Both the position numbers and the translations under genes were made by a program. Shown here piece by piece: positions 28,401 through 40,521 of a DNA stretch of 64,000 bases. The notes under the pieces were generated by a model that was not told where the DNA came from, did not search any database, and saw only the letters and a program-made list of their open reading frames with translations. The DNA lies in the NCBI GenBank assembly GCA_905250115.1, contig CAJNOI010000167.1, forward strand, positions 35,544-99,543, given 5' to 3'. The number at the start of each line of letters is the position of its first letter. Position 1 is the stretch's first letter. The DNA is from Adineta steineri. Lineage: Eukaryota > Rotifera > Eurotatoria > Adinetida > Adinetidae.

Positions 28401-30867
28401 GTTAATCGACTTCGAGTGGGTTTTGATGATGGTAATCCACCAAGATTTTTCTTTTTATTAAACAGAATCATTTTTTCTTTAAATGATAATTTTGATATAT
28501 CATCATCATATGTGGCATCTTCAGGTTTTTTCTCTTGTAAATCTTCATTGGTTTGTTGTGGTGTTACAAGAATATTCTCTTTTTCTGAAGATTGATTTTC
28601 ATTAATAGATTTTCTTGTTTTTAATGAAGAACTAAATCAAAAAACAAAAATTTTCAATATGTATATTGAAATATATTTACTCGTCATTTTTAATAGATCT
28701 TGTTCGAGGTAAAGTCCCACCAATTGGTGTATCTTTTATGATTGTTTCAAATAAAGTTTTCTTATCAGCTACACTCAATTTCTCATCCGTTCTAAAAATT
28801 TACAGTAAAACAAAATATTTTTTCCCTTTATTATTATTTACTCATTTGTCATATCTCGAAGTTCTTCATTTGATAATAATACATTTAATCTTTCAATCGA
28901 TCTTTGTACTTGATTTTCAGTATTAGCCTGAAAATTAATAGGTATATCATATAAATATGTTTGATTGATATTTTTTGAATTCATATCGGAAGTTGATGTT
29001 AATTCTTGTTCACTTTTTGATAACGATGGTAACATTTGTTGTTCATCAAATGTATTCGATTTTTGTATTGAACGTTTATAATCTTCAACTTTACAACGAC
29101 TATTACGTTTTCGTATGATTTCGGAAAGACCACGTTGTTTTTCAACAGGTAAATGTACGGAACGGCTAGTTGATGTTGATGAATCATTTGTTTCATCAAT
29201 TTGATCCATAGATGATTTTAATGATTGATTTAATGTTATTGATTCAATTGAAGTTTTACGTGGAAGTTCATTTTGATTTGAAGAAGGAAAAGAGAATTGA
29301 TCAAATATTTGTAATGATACATCTTCCGGTTGATATTGTTTATTTGGACGATGATATTCATTTGAATTTACAATAATTGTATTTGATATGGGTTGTATTT
29401 TTTGTTTATTTAATGGAGAATTACCTGATTCATTAATAAATAATTCTTGAGTTTGTATAGGTTTTTCTTCATTATTCCATTTTCTTGGTATAACTATAAA
29501 CAATATGTAAGATTTAATTATGAAATAAATTCTCTTACCTTTATCATTGATAATTATTTGATCTTTATTATTTTTAAAATCATCAAGAAATGGTTTTGGT
29601 GATGAATAAAATTCCTCAACTTTTTTACTAGCAAAATCAGATCGTTTCGGTTGTGGTATATTTGATGATCGTGCATAAAATTGAGGTTCAACAAACGAAA
29701 TTCCTGATTTTGTTGGTTGTATAATATCTTCTCCTTCTCTTTCTCCATTTGTTGGTATAAGTATTGTATTTTTCGCAGAAGAAAATGATTCAACCATTGG
29801 ATCATTCGTTGTTTCATTCTTACGAATAGCATTTGTAATACCTGTATGTGTACCACTACTACCAATAGTATGATTTGATATTGCTTGTACACTATTACGA
29901 CGATCTCGTTCTAGTGTTGATGAATCTATATAAGATAGAGGAGTATGTTTTCTTATTCTATAAAAGTAAAAGGGTAAGATAACACACAACAACTACATTG
30001 ATGTGAATAAAAGAAAAATGATTATTTTCTACAAGTTATCAAGTAAACACATATAGACGAAAATGTCTCATAGAATTTATAGGCATATGACATATTCTTT
30101 GTTTTTTACTATTAATAGATAGGAATTATTCAAAACATTTGATGACATATGTTATAAATAATGTCTCTATATCATTTTCATTTTAAGTAAAAAATTAGAT
30201 TTAATTATTTATTAAAAAAGCCTTGTATTACGAATAACCTTCGTAGATGATTTAAAGGACAAAAATTTGGTATTGTTGATTTAATGCAATGTATTTATTA
30301 CGATACTTTTATCCAGATGTTTTGCGACATAGGTAGCCTTAAGGACAAAGCTGAAAAATTTCTTCATTAATTTCACATCAATAAGCTGTTATATATGGGT
30401 CTCTACACTGTCATTCTACTAACTTTGCTTTTTTTAGCTATTTGTCTTTTATATTTATGACACATGATTCTAACCAAAATGTATCAAGTTTAACGTTCTC
30501 ACTGGAAAAATAAATATTCATTGAATACTCTAGTTAAACAAATATAATTAGATAGATGATAATACTAGGAGATGAATATCCTCGTTCGTTCTTTTTTTTT
30601 GCTACAAAAGTTATTTATAGAAGAAATTTCTATTCGTTATTATATCCGTCTTTATCTATTAACTAACCTTATTTGATGACAAACAGATAAAGAATATAAA
30701 ACTTACGAAGCAATGTTCCTTCTGATTTAGCTGTATTTTTTGAACTTGTACAAAGCCTAAACAAATAAAAAATTAGATCATAATTTATCAAGGAAAGAAA
30801 AATTTAGGATAATATAATCAAAAGATATAAATGTTCTAATATAAATATATACATACCACGCTCCCAT
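22418..30867 (-). CDS. SVIL: Supervillin-like protein (gelsolin repeats plus villin headpiece)
   Basis: Supervillin ties actin and myosin II to membranes. The long N-terminal half is disordered (28838-29938 and smaller exons) with LSFKEKMILFNKK, like the supervillin central motif. The C-terminal half has gelsolin-like repeats: LILIKGRRQCSLRLVNPMYE...GDCYLLITPLKVFAWLGRYAN is closest to supervillin, then VFVFDFGSELYVWNGK, FWEG/LLWHGYE, AYWIWQGVNANANEKG and LYIWQGWND. The headpiece ends the protein: FHMSKDEFYALPYWKQTNIK and KPLGFF. The first exon MGAWLCTSSKNTAKSEGTLL starts at 30867. A second possible first exon lies at 26869-26909. Intron 23343-23679 holds a MITE. The exons at 27-30 kb and 22-27 kb are joined into one gene because donor and acceptor phases agree throughout. 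Confidence 0.85.
23395..23602. mobile_element. MITE-like insertion in a supervillin intron
   Basis: The ends TTCTGATAGTACTA and (reverse complement) TTCTGATAGTAGTA are inverted. Inside lie an inverted pair GTTGGCAAAA/TTTTGCCAAC and two direct copies of GGCGAATGTCC (about 23508 and 23559). The GC-richer 208-bp block sits inside a 330-bp intron and has no coding capacity. Confidence 0.65.
26869..26909 (-). CDS. Alternative first exon of supervillin with acylation-type N terminus
   Basis: A short frame ATG...ACA A|GTAATA encodes MGQCISKDIHNEKT and ends in phase 1, the same phase as the regular upstream exon (ending at 27353), so either can join the exon starting at about 26814 (ATTCAACTATT). 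MG-x-C-x-S-K is a classic N-myristoylation plus palmitoylation pattern. It would give a short isoform holding the gelsolin and headpiece part. Predicted only from sequence. Confidence 0.5.
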
Positions 30868-33800
30868 GATGAATAACAATTGAGATGAATAAAAAACTTG
30901 TCGATGGAGAAAAGAATGTGTTTGAACTTTTACTTCGTTCTACTGTTTTACTAAATCAGACTAGATAGTAATATACATACGCATCAACATATGTTTGTTA
31001 GCCTATCACTCAACTGAATACAGGCAGTCAACAAAGAAAAAACAATTATCACAACTTAATTCAGATACCATTGATGCAGATATGTATATATATATATATG
31101 CAACAAAAAGGCAAACGAAGAAAGAAAGTAATAGTATTTATCAGAGAAAATGTATGAACATTCTAATGCTAGTAGCAATCCTATTTTCTCCTTGATTATA
31201 TAAACCTCATTGTATATAAAGAGAATATGTAGGAAAAGATAAAGACGAAGAGGAAACAAGAAATAGCAACTTATATATATATGTAGAGTTCTTTTTGATA
31301 AGCGCAATACGTCCATATCTCCATCTCATAGTAGGTGGGGAGTCAAACGGAAACGTCATTCATATATATATATATATATACATATATATATTTATATACA
31401 TGGAACATCTTTTTTTCTTCCTTTCCTTTCCTTCTCTTTCTCTATTTCCTTTTTTTCTTTCTATTGTTGATATCTTTGTATAGTAGTTCTTTCTATTTTC
31501 GTTATACAATTGCTTAAAGTGCTTCATTAAGCTTTTCTTATTCAACTCTTCAGACGTATTGTCATAAGTGTGAATATTAGTAATACATTGATGAACTAAA
31601 GACTGAATGAAAAAATGTAAACTAATCTGTCATTAATTATCATTCCACGACGACTTCAAGCTGAGTATAACCACAGTTTGCTAAAATACACAAAAGTTTC
31701 CCTACTGTTAGAAATCAATCTGAACTACTACAGTCTCTCTTTTTTTTACTCAATATTTTTACTTATAAGAACGATCAGTTAAAAATGTACAGTAGCCTTG
31801 TTGAATGACAAAAACGATTATCTATCTAATACAAACAAAGACTGTTTCATTTACAGAGAAGTAATACACAAGGTTCTTTTTCTGTTTCATCTTTACAGAC
31901 GTCATTATATATAGATCTATGTAGAAAAGCAATTAGCGAGAACGATAGAAGCATATTCATACAAGGTTTTGCATTGTTCTATGTTGAGCAGATGTGTACA
32001 TATACCAATAAAAAGTAACAAAAAAAAAGAAGAAAAATACACATGCCATAAAACAATAGAAACGAAGATCGATTATATGATTATGGTGGAAAATTTTTTC
32101 GGTATTTCTGTATGATATTTTACAACTTAAATATTAAGTTGACATTGATTAATATATGTATATATTACTATGTTAAAAGGATTATTTGTCCAGACGTTAT
32201 TCTTTTTATTCAAGATTTTGTCACATCATCATCAAATTAGACCGATAAGAAAATGAAAAATAAACTTGATTCATAATTAATTCATCTACTTATGATGAAA
32301 TCAAAAAAATATTTTCGAAGGCTATACAATGATAATTGTAAATATAATAAAAGAATTATTAAATTCGTTTGTTGTTGTTTTTGTTATTATATAGAACAAA
32401 ATAAATTTATATCGTTTTTTTTAGCATGCTATATCTTTAAAAAAATAAAAAAAGATAGAAAAAAAACGACATATTCTGTTATGAGAAGTGAAGACAGATG
32501 ATGATGGTGTTGGGATGGTTAGTCATTCACCGTCCAATTGGCCTATAACGTAGAGAAGACGTATTGATTTTTTGTCTTGTATGAAGATCGANNNNNNNNN
32601 NNNNNNNNNNNNNNNNNNNNNNNNNNNNNNNNNNNNNNNNNNNNNNNNNNNNNNNNNNNNNNNNNNNNNNNNNNNNNNNNNNNNNNNNNNNCAAAGATTA
32701 CGACTAAAAACCTTGATATAATATAGAAAAGTGAAGTATGTTGTGCCGGTACTTGTTCGTTATCTATTCCTCCCCCCTAAATCTTTTAATATTTTTAGCG
32801 TTTTATCTTATTATCATTGAGGGTGTGAGTATGCCTATAGGTGAGAACGTAAATACCCACGCCCAGTTACTCTCAAGATATAGTAATGGTTTACCCACCA
32901 GAAAACTAGTACTAATATTGTTCTGTTTTATAAAATAAAAAACTTAGGGGGAGGGAAGATAACAAACAAGTACCATTTTCTTATTATCTATTGAAAAAAT
33001 GTCATAAAACTCGTTTGTATATATCTAAAAACGTGATAACATTAGAATAAACTACACTGGTTTTCTCAAGCAAGAAATAGGTGACTCTATTATAGTTGAA
33101 ATCGTTGGAAAAACCACTTAGAATATTTGAAACGGAAAATATTAATCATCTACAATGGCTTTTTTTTCATATCAAATCAGCATAAAAGAATCCTGTCAAG
33201 TAAAAACAACTACTGTTTGTAATCATATTCATATAAGAAAATGACTTGCTTATATATTTATTTTTTCAAGTGCGTTTTAATATGTTAAGATGACATGTGT
33301 TTTCACTCAAAGTAGTATTTAAATTAATAAAAAGAAAGTAACTAATGTCATAATGCTAATAATCTTGAATGAAATGAAACACTATTAAAATGTTTTAATG
33401 AATATAAAAGTGCTTGATTAAAAAAATATATTTTATTGACAAAATGTGGAATTAGCTATCGAAAACCTTATCTTCATTCAATGACAATAAACGATTATAG
33501 TCTGTCTTCTCAATCTATTATTTAATCAATTGTAAAAATTCTCGTGAAAATAAATATAGCGAAAAAATACATACACAAGACGATTTATATTCAGATAATT
33601 CTTTATCGATAGTATATATTATCATAGTTTTCACTGTGCTATAGATAATATTACTTCCAACAATACTTAACAAAAGAAAAAAATATATATCATAGCAAAA
33701 TTTGCAGATGTATCTAGTTTTTACGTAGAAATATTTTGTTGCTTTTACTGAATGATACAATAATATGAACAAATACATCAGTGACTTCTATCTAGATTAC

Positions 33801-34315
33801 ATAAGGTGAGTGACTTTCATTAGCTAGTAGGATCAAATAAAAACTAACAGACTCAGATTCATCAATGCTCAAAATTCATATTCTAGAATGAATCATTTTC
33901 TCATTACGTATTTGAACCATTCAATGCAAGATCTACCGATATCAGATAATCAGACATATATTTCTTCTAATACTATGCTCCTTCTGTATACATATTGATA
34001 ATTCTTACCTTTCAAAAATCACTTTTAATTAATTGTACATAGTACAGTCAATAGAAATTATATATTTAATAGTTTTCTTTCTTATCGTTGTAGTTAATTT
34101 ACAAATAATAGTAGTAAAACTATGAAATCTTATATATATATTCATTTTAACATTAGATAATATTATTTGTAAACTTATTAAAATAACGTAAGTAGATATC
34201 AGTTTATATTTTGTTGATATTATATTTTTTTTCGCACGTAAAAAAAAGAAAATGATAAGAATAAAATGCAATAAAGAGTAAATAAGAGTATCTTTCTTCT
34301 CAGTTCTTTTGTAAC
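30868..34315. other. Non-coding region with simple repeats
   Basis: About 3.4 kb with no credible coding frame. It has TA microsatellites (about 31083-31100 and 31360-31392), T/C-rich tracts (31410-31470), the assembly gap at 32592-32691, and one weak telomere-like hairpin (32817-32876). The first few hundred bases are the supervillin promoter side. Confidence 0.55.
32592..32691. other. Assembly gap (100 N)
   Basis: A run of exactly 100 N, the conventional filler for a gap of unknown size. Linkage of the left and right parts of the window depends on scaffolding, not read-through sequence. Confidence 0.99.
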
Positions 34316-35215
34316 ATGATTAACGTAAATAAAAGATTTTGTTCTATTCTATTATTATTTTTCATAGTTATTTCATTTATTCTATTAAATAATTATCATC
34401 CAACATTATTAAATAATATTCGTATTTCTAATTGTGAATTATCACGTATTGAAAGTGATAATTTCTTTTGTGAAATTGATGAAGATTGGTATCGTCGTAA
34501 GGAAGTATTTTATCTTCAACATAATCGTAATCAATTTACTGGTGTACCATATATGTTCTTTCAAGATAATTATGAACCAACATTTTCATGTCGATTTGAA
34601 CAACGTCTTGGAATCAATGGTGATGGAGGAAAATGGATATGTGATGTTTATCGTTTAAAACAAATTCCATCATGTTTAATCTATAGTTTTGGTTCAAATG
34701 GTGAATTTAGTTTTGAAAATGAAACAAGCCGTTATCTACCTAATTGTGATATACATACATTTGATATGAAAGAATTTAATTGTACAGATTTTTGTACATT
34801 TCATCAGACACGAATTGGTGATGGACTTGGTGGAACAAAATCATTACGAATGATTATGTCGGAATTAAATCATACTGGACGTTATCTTGATATACTTAAG
34901 ATAGATATTGAAGGTAGTGAATATGAATTTTTTGAGGATTTATTTAATACAACTGATTATGTAAGTGAAAATATACGTCAAATACTTGTTGAAATACATT
35001 TATCAAAATTAATACGAAATGTTAATAATGTTACAGTATATGAATTTGAAAAACTTCATGATTTATTTCAATTGTTTCATGACAATCATTATGTTATATT
35101 TCATAAAGAAGTTAATTTATATAATCCACATTGGGCATTTGAATATAGTTTTATAAAATTAAATAAACAATTTTTTCAAATTAATAATCCTTCAAATTCG
35201 ACTGAACATTTATAA
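34316..35215 (+). CDS. METTL24-like type II membrane methyltransferase
   Basis: A single-exon protein of 299 residues. A basic N terminus and one hydrophobic segment (about 9-26, ILLLFFIVISFILL) predict a type II membrane anchor, placing the domain in the secretory lumen; several N-x-S/T sites fit this. The domain matches the METTL24/Methyltransf_22 group: GGKWICD, CLIYSFGSNGEFSFEN, HTFDMKEFN, FHQTRIGDGLGG, SLRMIMSELNHTGRYLDILK and IDIEGSEYEFFEDL, with the acidic IDIEGSE typical of FkbM-like SAM enzymes. The substrate is unknown. Such genes are often multi-copy and intronless in invertebrates. Confidence 0.82.
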   Translation: MINVNKRFCSILLLFFIVISFILLNNYHPTLLNNIRISNCELSRIESDNFFCEIDEDWYRRKEVFYLQHNRNQFTGVPYMFFQDNYEPTFSCRFEQRLGINGDGGKWICDVYRLKQIPSCLIYSFGSNGEFSFENETSRYLPNCDIHTFDMKEFNCTDFCTFHQTRIGDGLGGTKSLRMIMSELNHTGRYLDILKIDIEGSEYEFFEDLFNTTDYVSENIRQILVEIHLSKLIRNVNNVTVYEFEKLHDLFQLFHDNHYVIFHKEVNLYNPHWAFEYSFIKLNKQFFQINNPSNSTEHL

Positions 35216-35610
35216 TGAATTTGAAATAAATATTTACTACTTAATTTTTTCCAATACATACATAATCTCATCATATTTATGATTCAAACTTTTTACGTTA
35301 TTTTTCTGTTTGTTATTCTAATAGAAATGTTCAATATACAAAAATTTAAAAAATATTCAGATTAGTTCATGAAGGATTCGAATTACAGTACAACGAAATT
35401 TACTATACATTCAAGCAGATTTGGATGTAAAAGAGAAAAGTTTATTTTAGCTTGATTGTTAAAAGCTGGTTATCAGACTAACAAGGCAAGATTTCGAATT
35501 GAAGGTTAGTATTATGTGGATTTGCTATACTAAGTGCCTTGATTTCAAGTATGAAACAATTATCGGCTAAGAAATTATAGTCAAAACATTTTTGCACTAC
35601 TCTAGAAAAA

Positions 35611-35689
35611 GGGTTCTACTGTAAAACATCGAAAATTAAAAATGGCGCTACCTACTACGTCTTTTTTTCGACGTTTTACAGTAGAACCT
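35611..35689. mobile_element. Very short MITE / hairpin
   Basis: GGTTCTACTGTAAAACATCGA near the left end and its inverted copy (…TCGACGTTTTACAGTAGAACC) at the right match over about 21 bp with one mismatch around a roughly 40-bp centre. No coding capacity. Confidence 0.6.
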
Positions 35690-36273
35690 TGCAAATAAAA
35701 TAAAGATATTGATATTTTATAGTTATCGTTATTATCTCATTCGAAATTATTTAAATAAAAGTAAATGATGAATATTGTTAGAGATTTTTTTCATATAACT
35801 TTCTTCTAAGATGTTAAATCGATTATGAAATTAAAGAAAATAATATTTGGATAAATAAAATCTTATTTACTTTGTACGATTTAATTAAAATATGACGAAT
35901 ATTTTTGTTTTCTATATTATATTCATGTTTGTTAAAGATGAAATCCGATTAAATATTGAATGATGAAGTTTAGAAAAATTCTTCATTTTTTTGATTTAAT
36001 ACTACTGATTTCAATTGTAAAATGTATTGGTAACCTCGATCATTTAATAGACCTAGATCAGAATGAGATAGATGTTATACGATATGTTAATAACATTTGA
36101 CTAGAAATTCATTGTATTTTAGTCTATTCTTTTGTGTTCGTACTTCGACGAATATGTTTCAAACGATAAGAAAAAGAGAATACTAATGATATATGTCGAT
36201 AAACAAAAGATACAAAGGGATGATATCATTTTCTTTCATATTGATTTGAAAGGATGATAGGGTGGATGGAGGG

Positions 36274-36281
36274 TATAAAAG
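36274..36281 (+). promoter_or_regulatory. TATA box of the chitin-binding/EGF protein gene
   Basis: TATAAAAG preceded by G-rich sequence, 86 bp upstream of the ATG at 36367. A start site near 36303-36306 (CATCACTAGT) would leave a 60-bp leader. Confidence 0.7.
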
Positions 36282-36366
36282 GTCTTGTTTAACTGCATAT
36301 CATCACTAGTCTTTCAGCTTCGACGTTATATAATAAACTATCAAAGCAATTTATACATCAATAACG

Positions 36367-37908
36367 ATGGCTTGGGTATGTGTTAATAGATTTTATTTTA
36401 TTTTATTTCTTATTAAATATTTTCTTAAATTTATATAGATTTCATTAATCTGTTTACTCGCCTTGTCGAGCGCAGCTTTCGGACGATCATGTAAATAAAA
36501 TAAATTTTATTTAAATGAATTTCTATAAAAAAAAAATTTTTTCTTTTTAATTAGCATATGGTTCATACTCTGCTCCATCAGTTATGCGTGATCTTCCAGT
36601 TGAATCAAACTATGGATCAGCACCAACATTCCAAAGAGAATTAATCGAAACCGTTCGTGATCTTCCATTAACATCCAGCTATGGTTCATCATACTCAGCA
36701 CCACGCAAAATGATGATTCAAAGTGATATCCGACCACGTGTATTTCCATCACAAGAACAATTAATGTTCGAACAACGTGAAGCTTTAAAACTCAAAATTG
36801 CCGAATCAACAATCACAACTGAAGCTGATAACCTTTGCCGTGGTCAACGCGCAGAAACAGTTATCCCATTAGATGGTGGTATTCGATTTGTTGTCTGTCT
36901 TGATGAAGGCAAAGGTCATGAACAATGGTGCCCAAAAGGTCTTTTATATCACCCAGAACAACGCCGATGCGAACGTAAATTGGGTCCATTAGAAAGTCCA
37001 TGTGTTTCATCACCATGTCTTAACAACGGCCAATGTATCCCAACTGACACACACTCATACAAATGTGAATGCCCAACTGGTTTCGATGGTAAAATCTGTG
37101 AATTAGATGCTACAGTTTGTCACACACAACAACCATGTGGATCATCATTCGAAACAAAATGCCAATCATTCCGATTCGGAGCTGGTCTTACACACATGTG
37201 TATCTTTGAAGGTGGTCGTGCTTATGGTTTCTCAGCTGGTCATGGTAAATATTTCTTTATTTATTTTACAAAAGTTTAATTTAATTTCTTTCTTTAGTTC
37301 ACCAAAGCCCATGCAACGGAATTCAAGGTACATTCCCATTAGCTTTCAGTGATAAAGGTTTCATCATGTGTGACAATGATATGCACGTTGAATCATGCCC
37401 AGGTGGTACAATTTTTGATGATTTAAACAAAGCTTGTGTCTGGCCTGATATGGAAGGTATTATTGCTCCACTTGCCGAAGAACAAACAAAATCAGTATCA
37501 TATGATTTATACCCAACAGTCTCACGACCAATGCCAGTATTTGAACAACCAAAATTATTCCGTGATTTACCAGTAAAATCATCATACGGTTCATCATACT
37601 CTGAACCAAAAGTATTCCGTGATTTACCAATTAAATCATCATACGGCTCATCATACTCTGAACCAAAAGTATTCCGTGATTTACCAATCCAATCATCATA
37701 TGGTGCACCACTCGTCGAAAAATCAATCATCCTTGCTGATGAACCAAAAGTTGAATATGGTGCCAAAACCGAATTTGTTGTTCCACAACAAGAACGATTA
37801 ATTGAACCAGTCGTCTCATCATATGGTGCTCCACGTATGCACAAACAAACCTTCTTTCAAAAACCAACCATCCGATCATTCGATCGTCTTCCATCATCCG
37901 GATATTAA
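36367..37908 (+). CDS. Secreted chitin-binding/EGF protein with SYGSSY repeats
   Basis: Four exons. MAW plus [17 protein letters not shown] form a signal peptide. The mature protein has two Cys-rich modules of peritrophin-A/chitin-binding type (about 36830-37000, CRGQ...[15 protein letters not shown]; and 37310-37455, CNGIQGTFP...[12 protein letters not shown]) around one EGF domain ([18 protein letters not shown]...[12 protein letters not shown]). The flanks hold repeats of the form [18 protein letters not shown]: two diverged copies near the N terminus and three near-identical ones at 37553-37700. A cuticle, jaw or mucous-matrix role is plausible but inferred. Codons end in C more often (ATC, TTC, AAC) than in neighbouring genes, and a TATA box precedes it, both suggesting strong expression. 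Not recognised as a named gene. Confidence 0.88.
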
Positions 37909-39305
37909 ACACCATCAATAAAAACAACAACATCAGAATTAATACTTAACATATTTTTCTGATGCTTGCATGCTTTTACTACTTTCATTTCTTTTTTTAA
38001 AAAATTTTATTATAAAACTGTGTTTTTCTGGGAGATCACAACTTGTTCAATTTTGACAAGTAATAAATTCCGATTTAAACATTATTTATCATTTTTCATT
38101 CATTTGTATACAATATCATAACAGAGATTACTTAAGATTTAATTCAATTCTAGTCTTATTATCATATTAATCGGTATGAATATTAGAAGAATATATTCAT
38201 CTATTTCAACTTCTTCTTCTTCAATATGACTAAAATGACGATATCGTTTGGGTTTTTTTTCCTATAGTATTTTATATTTTATATGATAATCAATAATAGA
38301 AATAAATAGAAAAAATAATTTCATTTCATTTAATCTAGTTGTTAGAAATATGAAAATGAAATGTTATTACTATTTATTCATAGATAGAGACTTATCTCAA
38401 TAAATTACCAATATTATAAAATAGATATGAATTTATTTGATTTTTCTCCGATAGAAGTTTTATCATTCTTATTTCTGTTTCTAATTAAAATTTATCTTAT
38501 ATTAATATAATAGATTTATCATTATATTTTATTTTTACCTGAAAAACTACATCAAAACTTTTCTTCTATAAAACATATTTATTTAAAACAATAAGAAAAA
38601 TAATTCAAAGATTTTATTTATATTAAAAATTTCTATTTTTCATTTCAATCGATAGTTGATCTTTCGTTAAGTCGTTATTAAAAAAAACTGTAAGTTTAGC
38701 TTGAATTATAAATATTTTTATTTGGAAATCTTGTTTAAAATAAGACTATTGTTTACATGTTAAATCGAATAGAATAATCTATAGACGCTGATATGTATAT
38801 AGAAGAATACCACGTGGTATTTGTCTTAACGATTAGATAAGAATTTCTTTTTCTTCTCTCTTAAGAATCATGTCTGACTTTGAAGAAATTCGAAATATTT
38901 TCTATTCTCCGTCAGATTTCTAGTTTTCTTGTTAATCAGATAAGAGCTTTTTTTATGTAAAATTTCTTTTTGTTTTGTTTAAAAAAGAATTTTATCTTAT
39001 AATTGAGATAAACAATATTCTATAACCATTATATTATCATAGAAATATTCAAAGTTAATTAGTTTTTTTGAAAAATTCATATTCGATATTTTGTTTATTT
39101 TAAAAATGATTTTTTAACTAAGAAAATTTCAAATGAGTTTACCAATGAATAAATATATTTCTCATTGAATTAAATCTTGTTAACAATATTTCAATGTTTA
39201 TTCCATTTAATTATCAATATATTCTATTTTATTCTTCACTTATTTAATAAACAATACATTATTTCGCTTTTATAATCATATTTGATTTAACAAATTTCTA
39301 TGGAT

Positions 39306-39362
39306 TTGAGGGTGTGAGTGTGGTGTGTGGGTTCTATATCCATCACACACCTACACCCTCAA
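39306..39362. repeat. Telomere-like G/T hairpin
   Basis: The left arm TTGAGGGTGTGAGTGTGGTG and the right arm ending CACCTACACCCTCAA form an imperfect palindrome of about 57 bp around TTCTATATC. It is G/C-rich within very AT-rich DNA. It contains TGTGGG-like units. Confidence 0.7.
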
Positions 39363-40464
39363 TTGATGTGAATTCTATTTGGAAATACATCAGTTTTATT
39401 TGCAAGATATATTATATTTTCTTGTAAAAAATCATGAGGTATTTACATACAATAACATATAAAGAGAATATCCAGGGGTAAAATGAATATGGTTGTTTTT
39501 CTTCATCTTTTCTAGTCAACAATAAACAGTATCGAACGATATCTTTGTTATTCATATATTTTGTAGGTCGAAAGTAATAGGTTACAAGTACAAGTATCTA
39601 TACGAAATTATGGAAGAAAGAGAAAAAGTAGAACAGAAATTATTCATTCTATATTATTTCAACTTTTTGATACTGACGCTTTCATACATTCGACTGATGA
39701 AAGATTGGATTTACTGATCTTTTAATTAGTCTACAGCATTAGACAATTAATAACTGACAGTTTAAATGAATTACTGGTCAACTATTTAATCTAATGTTTA
39801 TTCAAAAATTTAACTGACTTTGAAATAATTTTTGGTACTAATCATTTCAATTATTATTAAATATTAATTTTTTTATCATTCAAAACTTTAATATTATTTA
39901 AAATATTGGAAAATCATTAAATGTTTTGTGTATGAGAGAAGATGATATAGAATATTAAAATTCTTTAAATATTAATAGAATTATCTAGAAAGATGAAATT
40001 AATAAAATCTGAATTTATTTAAAGAAATATTTTAATAATGAATCTATAAATTTCTATTCTTCTCAAAATTATTTCAAAATAATAATAAGAAAAAGACGAA
40101 ATGTTTTTCATTATTTCTATATCAAAATTAAAATGGAAATTTAGACAAAAGATAAGATTTTTATTGATATGTTTCTACATTTCGAATTCATTTAATTCTT
40201 TTAATTTCGATCAATATTATTTTGTAGATGAAATTTAAAATATAAATGAAATATTTTCTCTTCTTTACCCTTTTTCAACAATGTAAATCTTTTTATTAGA
40301 TTTTCATAATAAATTTATTCGTTATACGTGATTATCTTCAAAGTAACTATAGTTTTCCTCTTTTCTTTTATTTCGAAATAGTAAAGATAGAATTTAAATT
40401 GGACGAATTCTAAAGATAAAACGTTAGAAAGAGAGAGATTCACCTATTTTTGTTCGTGATCTTG

Positions 40465-40521
40465 AAGGTAGGTGTGGGTGTGGTGTGAATACTGTATTTA
40501 CCTTGCACCCACACCCTCATG
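40465..40521. repeat. Telomere-like G/T hairpin, second copy
   Basis: GGTAGGTGTGGGTGTGGTG is followed, after a short AT spacer, by TTGCACCCACACCCTCATG; the arms pair through GTGTGGGTG/CACCCACAC. The same arm motif is at 39306-39362. Confidence 0.7.

Larger units (their letters stand above)
35216..36366. other. Intergenic with a short hairpin MITE and a TATA promoter
   Basis: No coding signal. Contains the 79-bp hairpin at 35611-35689 and, at its right end, the TATA box of the chitin-binding protein gene. Confidence 0.6.

Noticed and set aside
29554..29892. 112-residue minus-strand frame inside supervillin
   Set aside because: Different frame of the same exon; the exon's phase fits the longer disordered frame.
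22418..30867. Two separate genes (27-31 kb and 22-27 kb) instead of one supervillin
   Set aside because: Donor and acceptor phases agree across the boundary and both halves match supervillin order; kept as one gene with an alternative first exon.
31083..31392. TA-rich repeats as a CRISPR or tandem gene array
   Set aside because: Plain dinucleotide microsatellites without spacers; eukaryotic context.
37323..37844. 173-residue minus-strand frame
   Set aside because: Exact shadow of the repeat-rich plus-strand chitin-binding protein; its repeats mirror the coding repeats.
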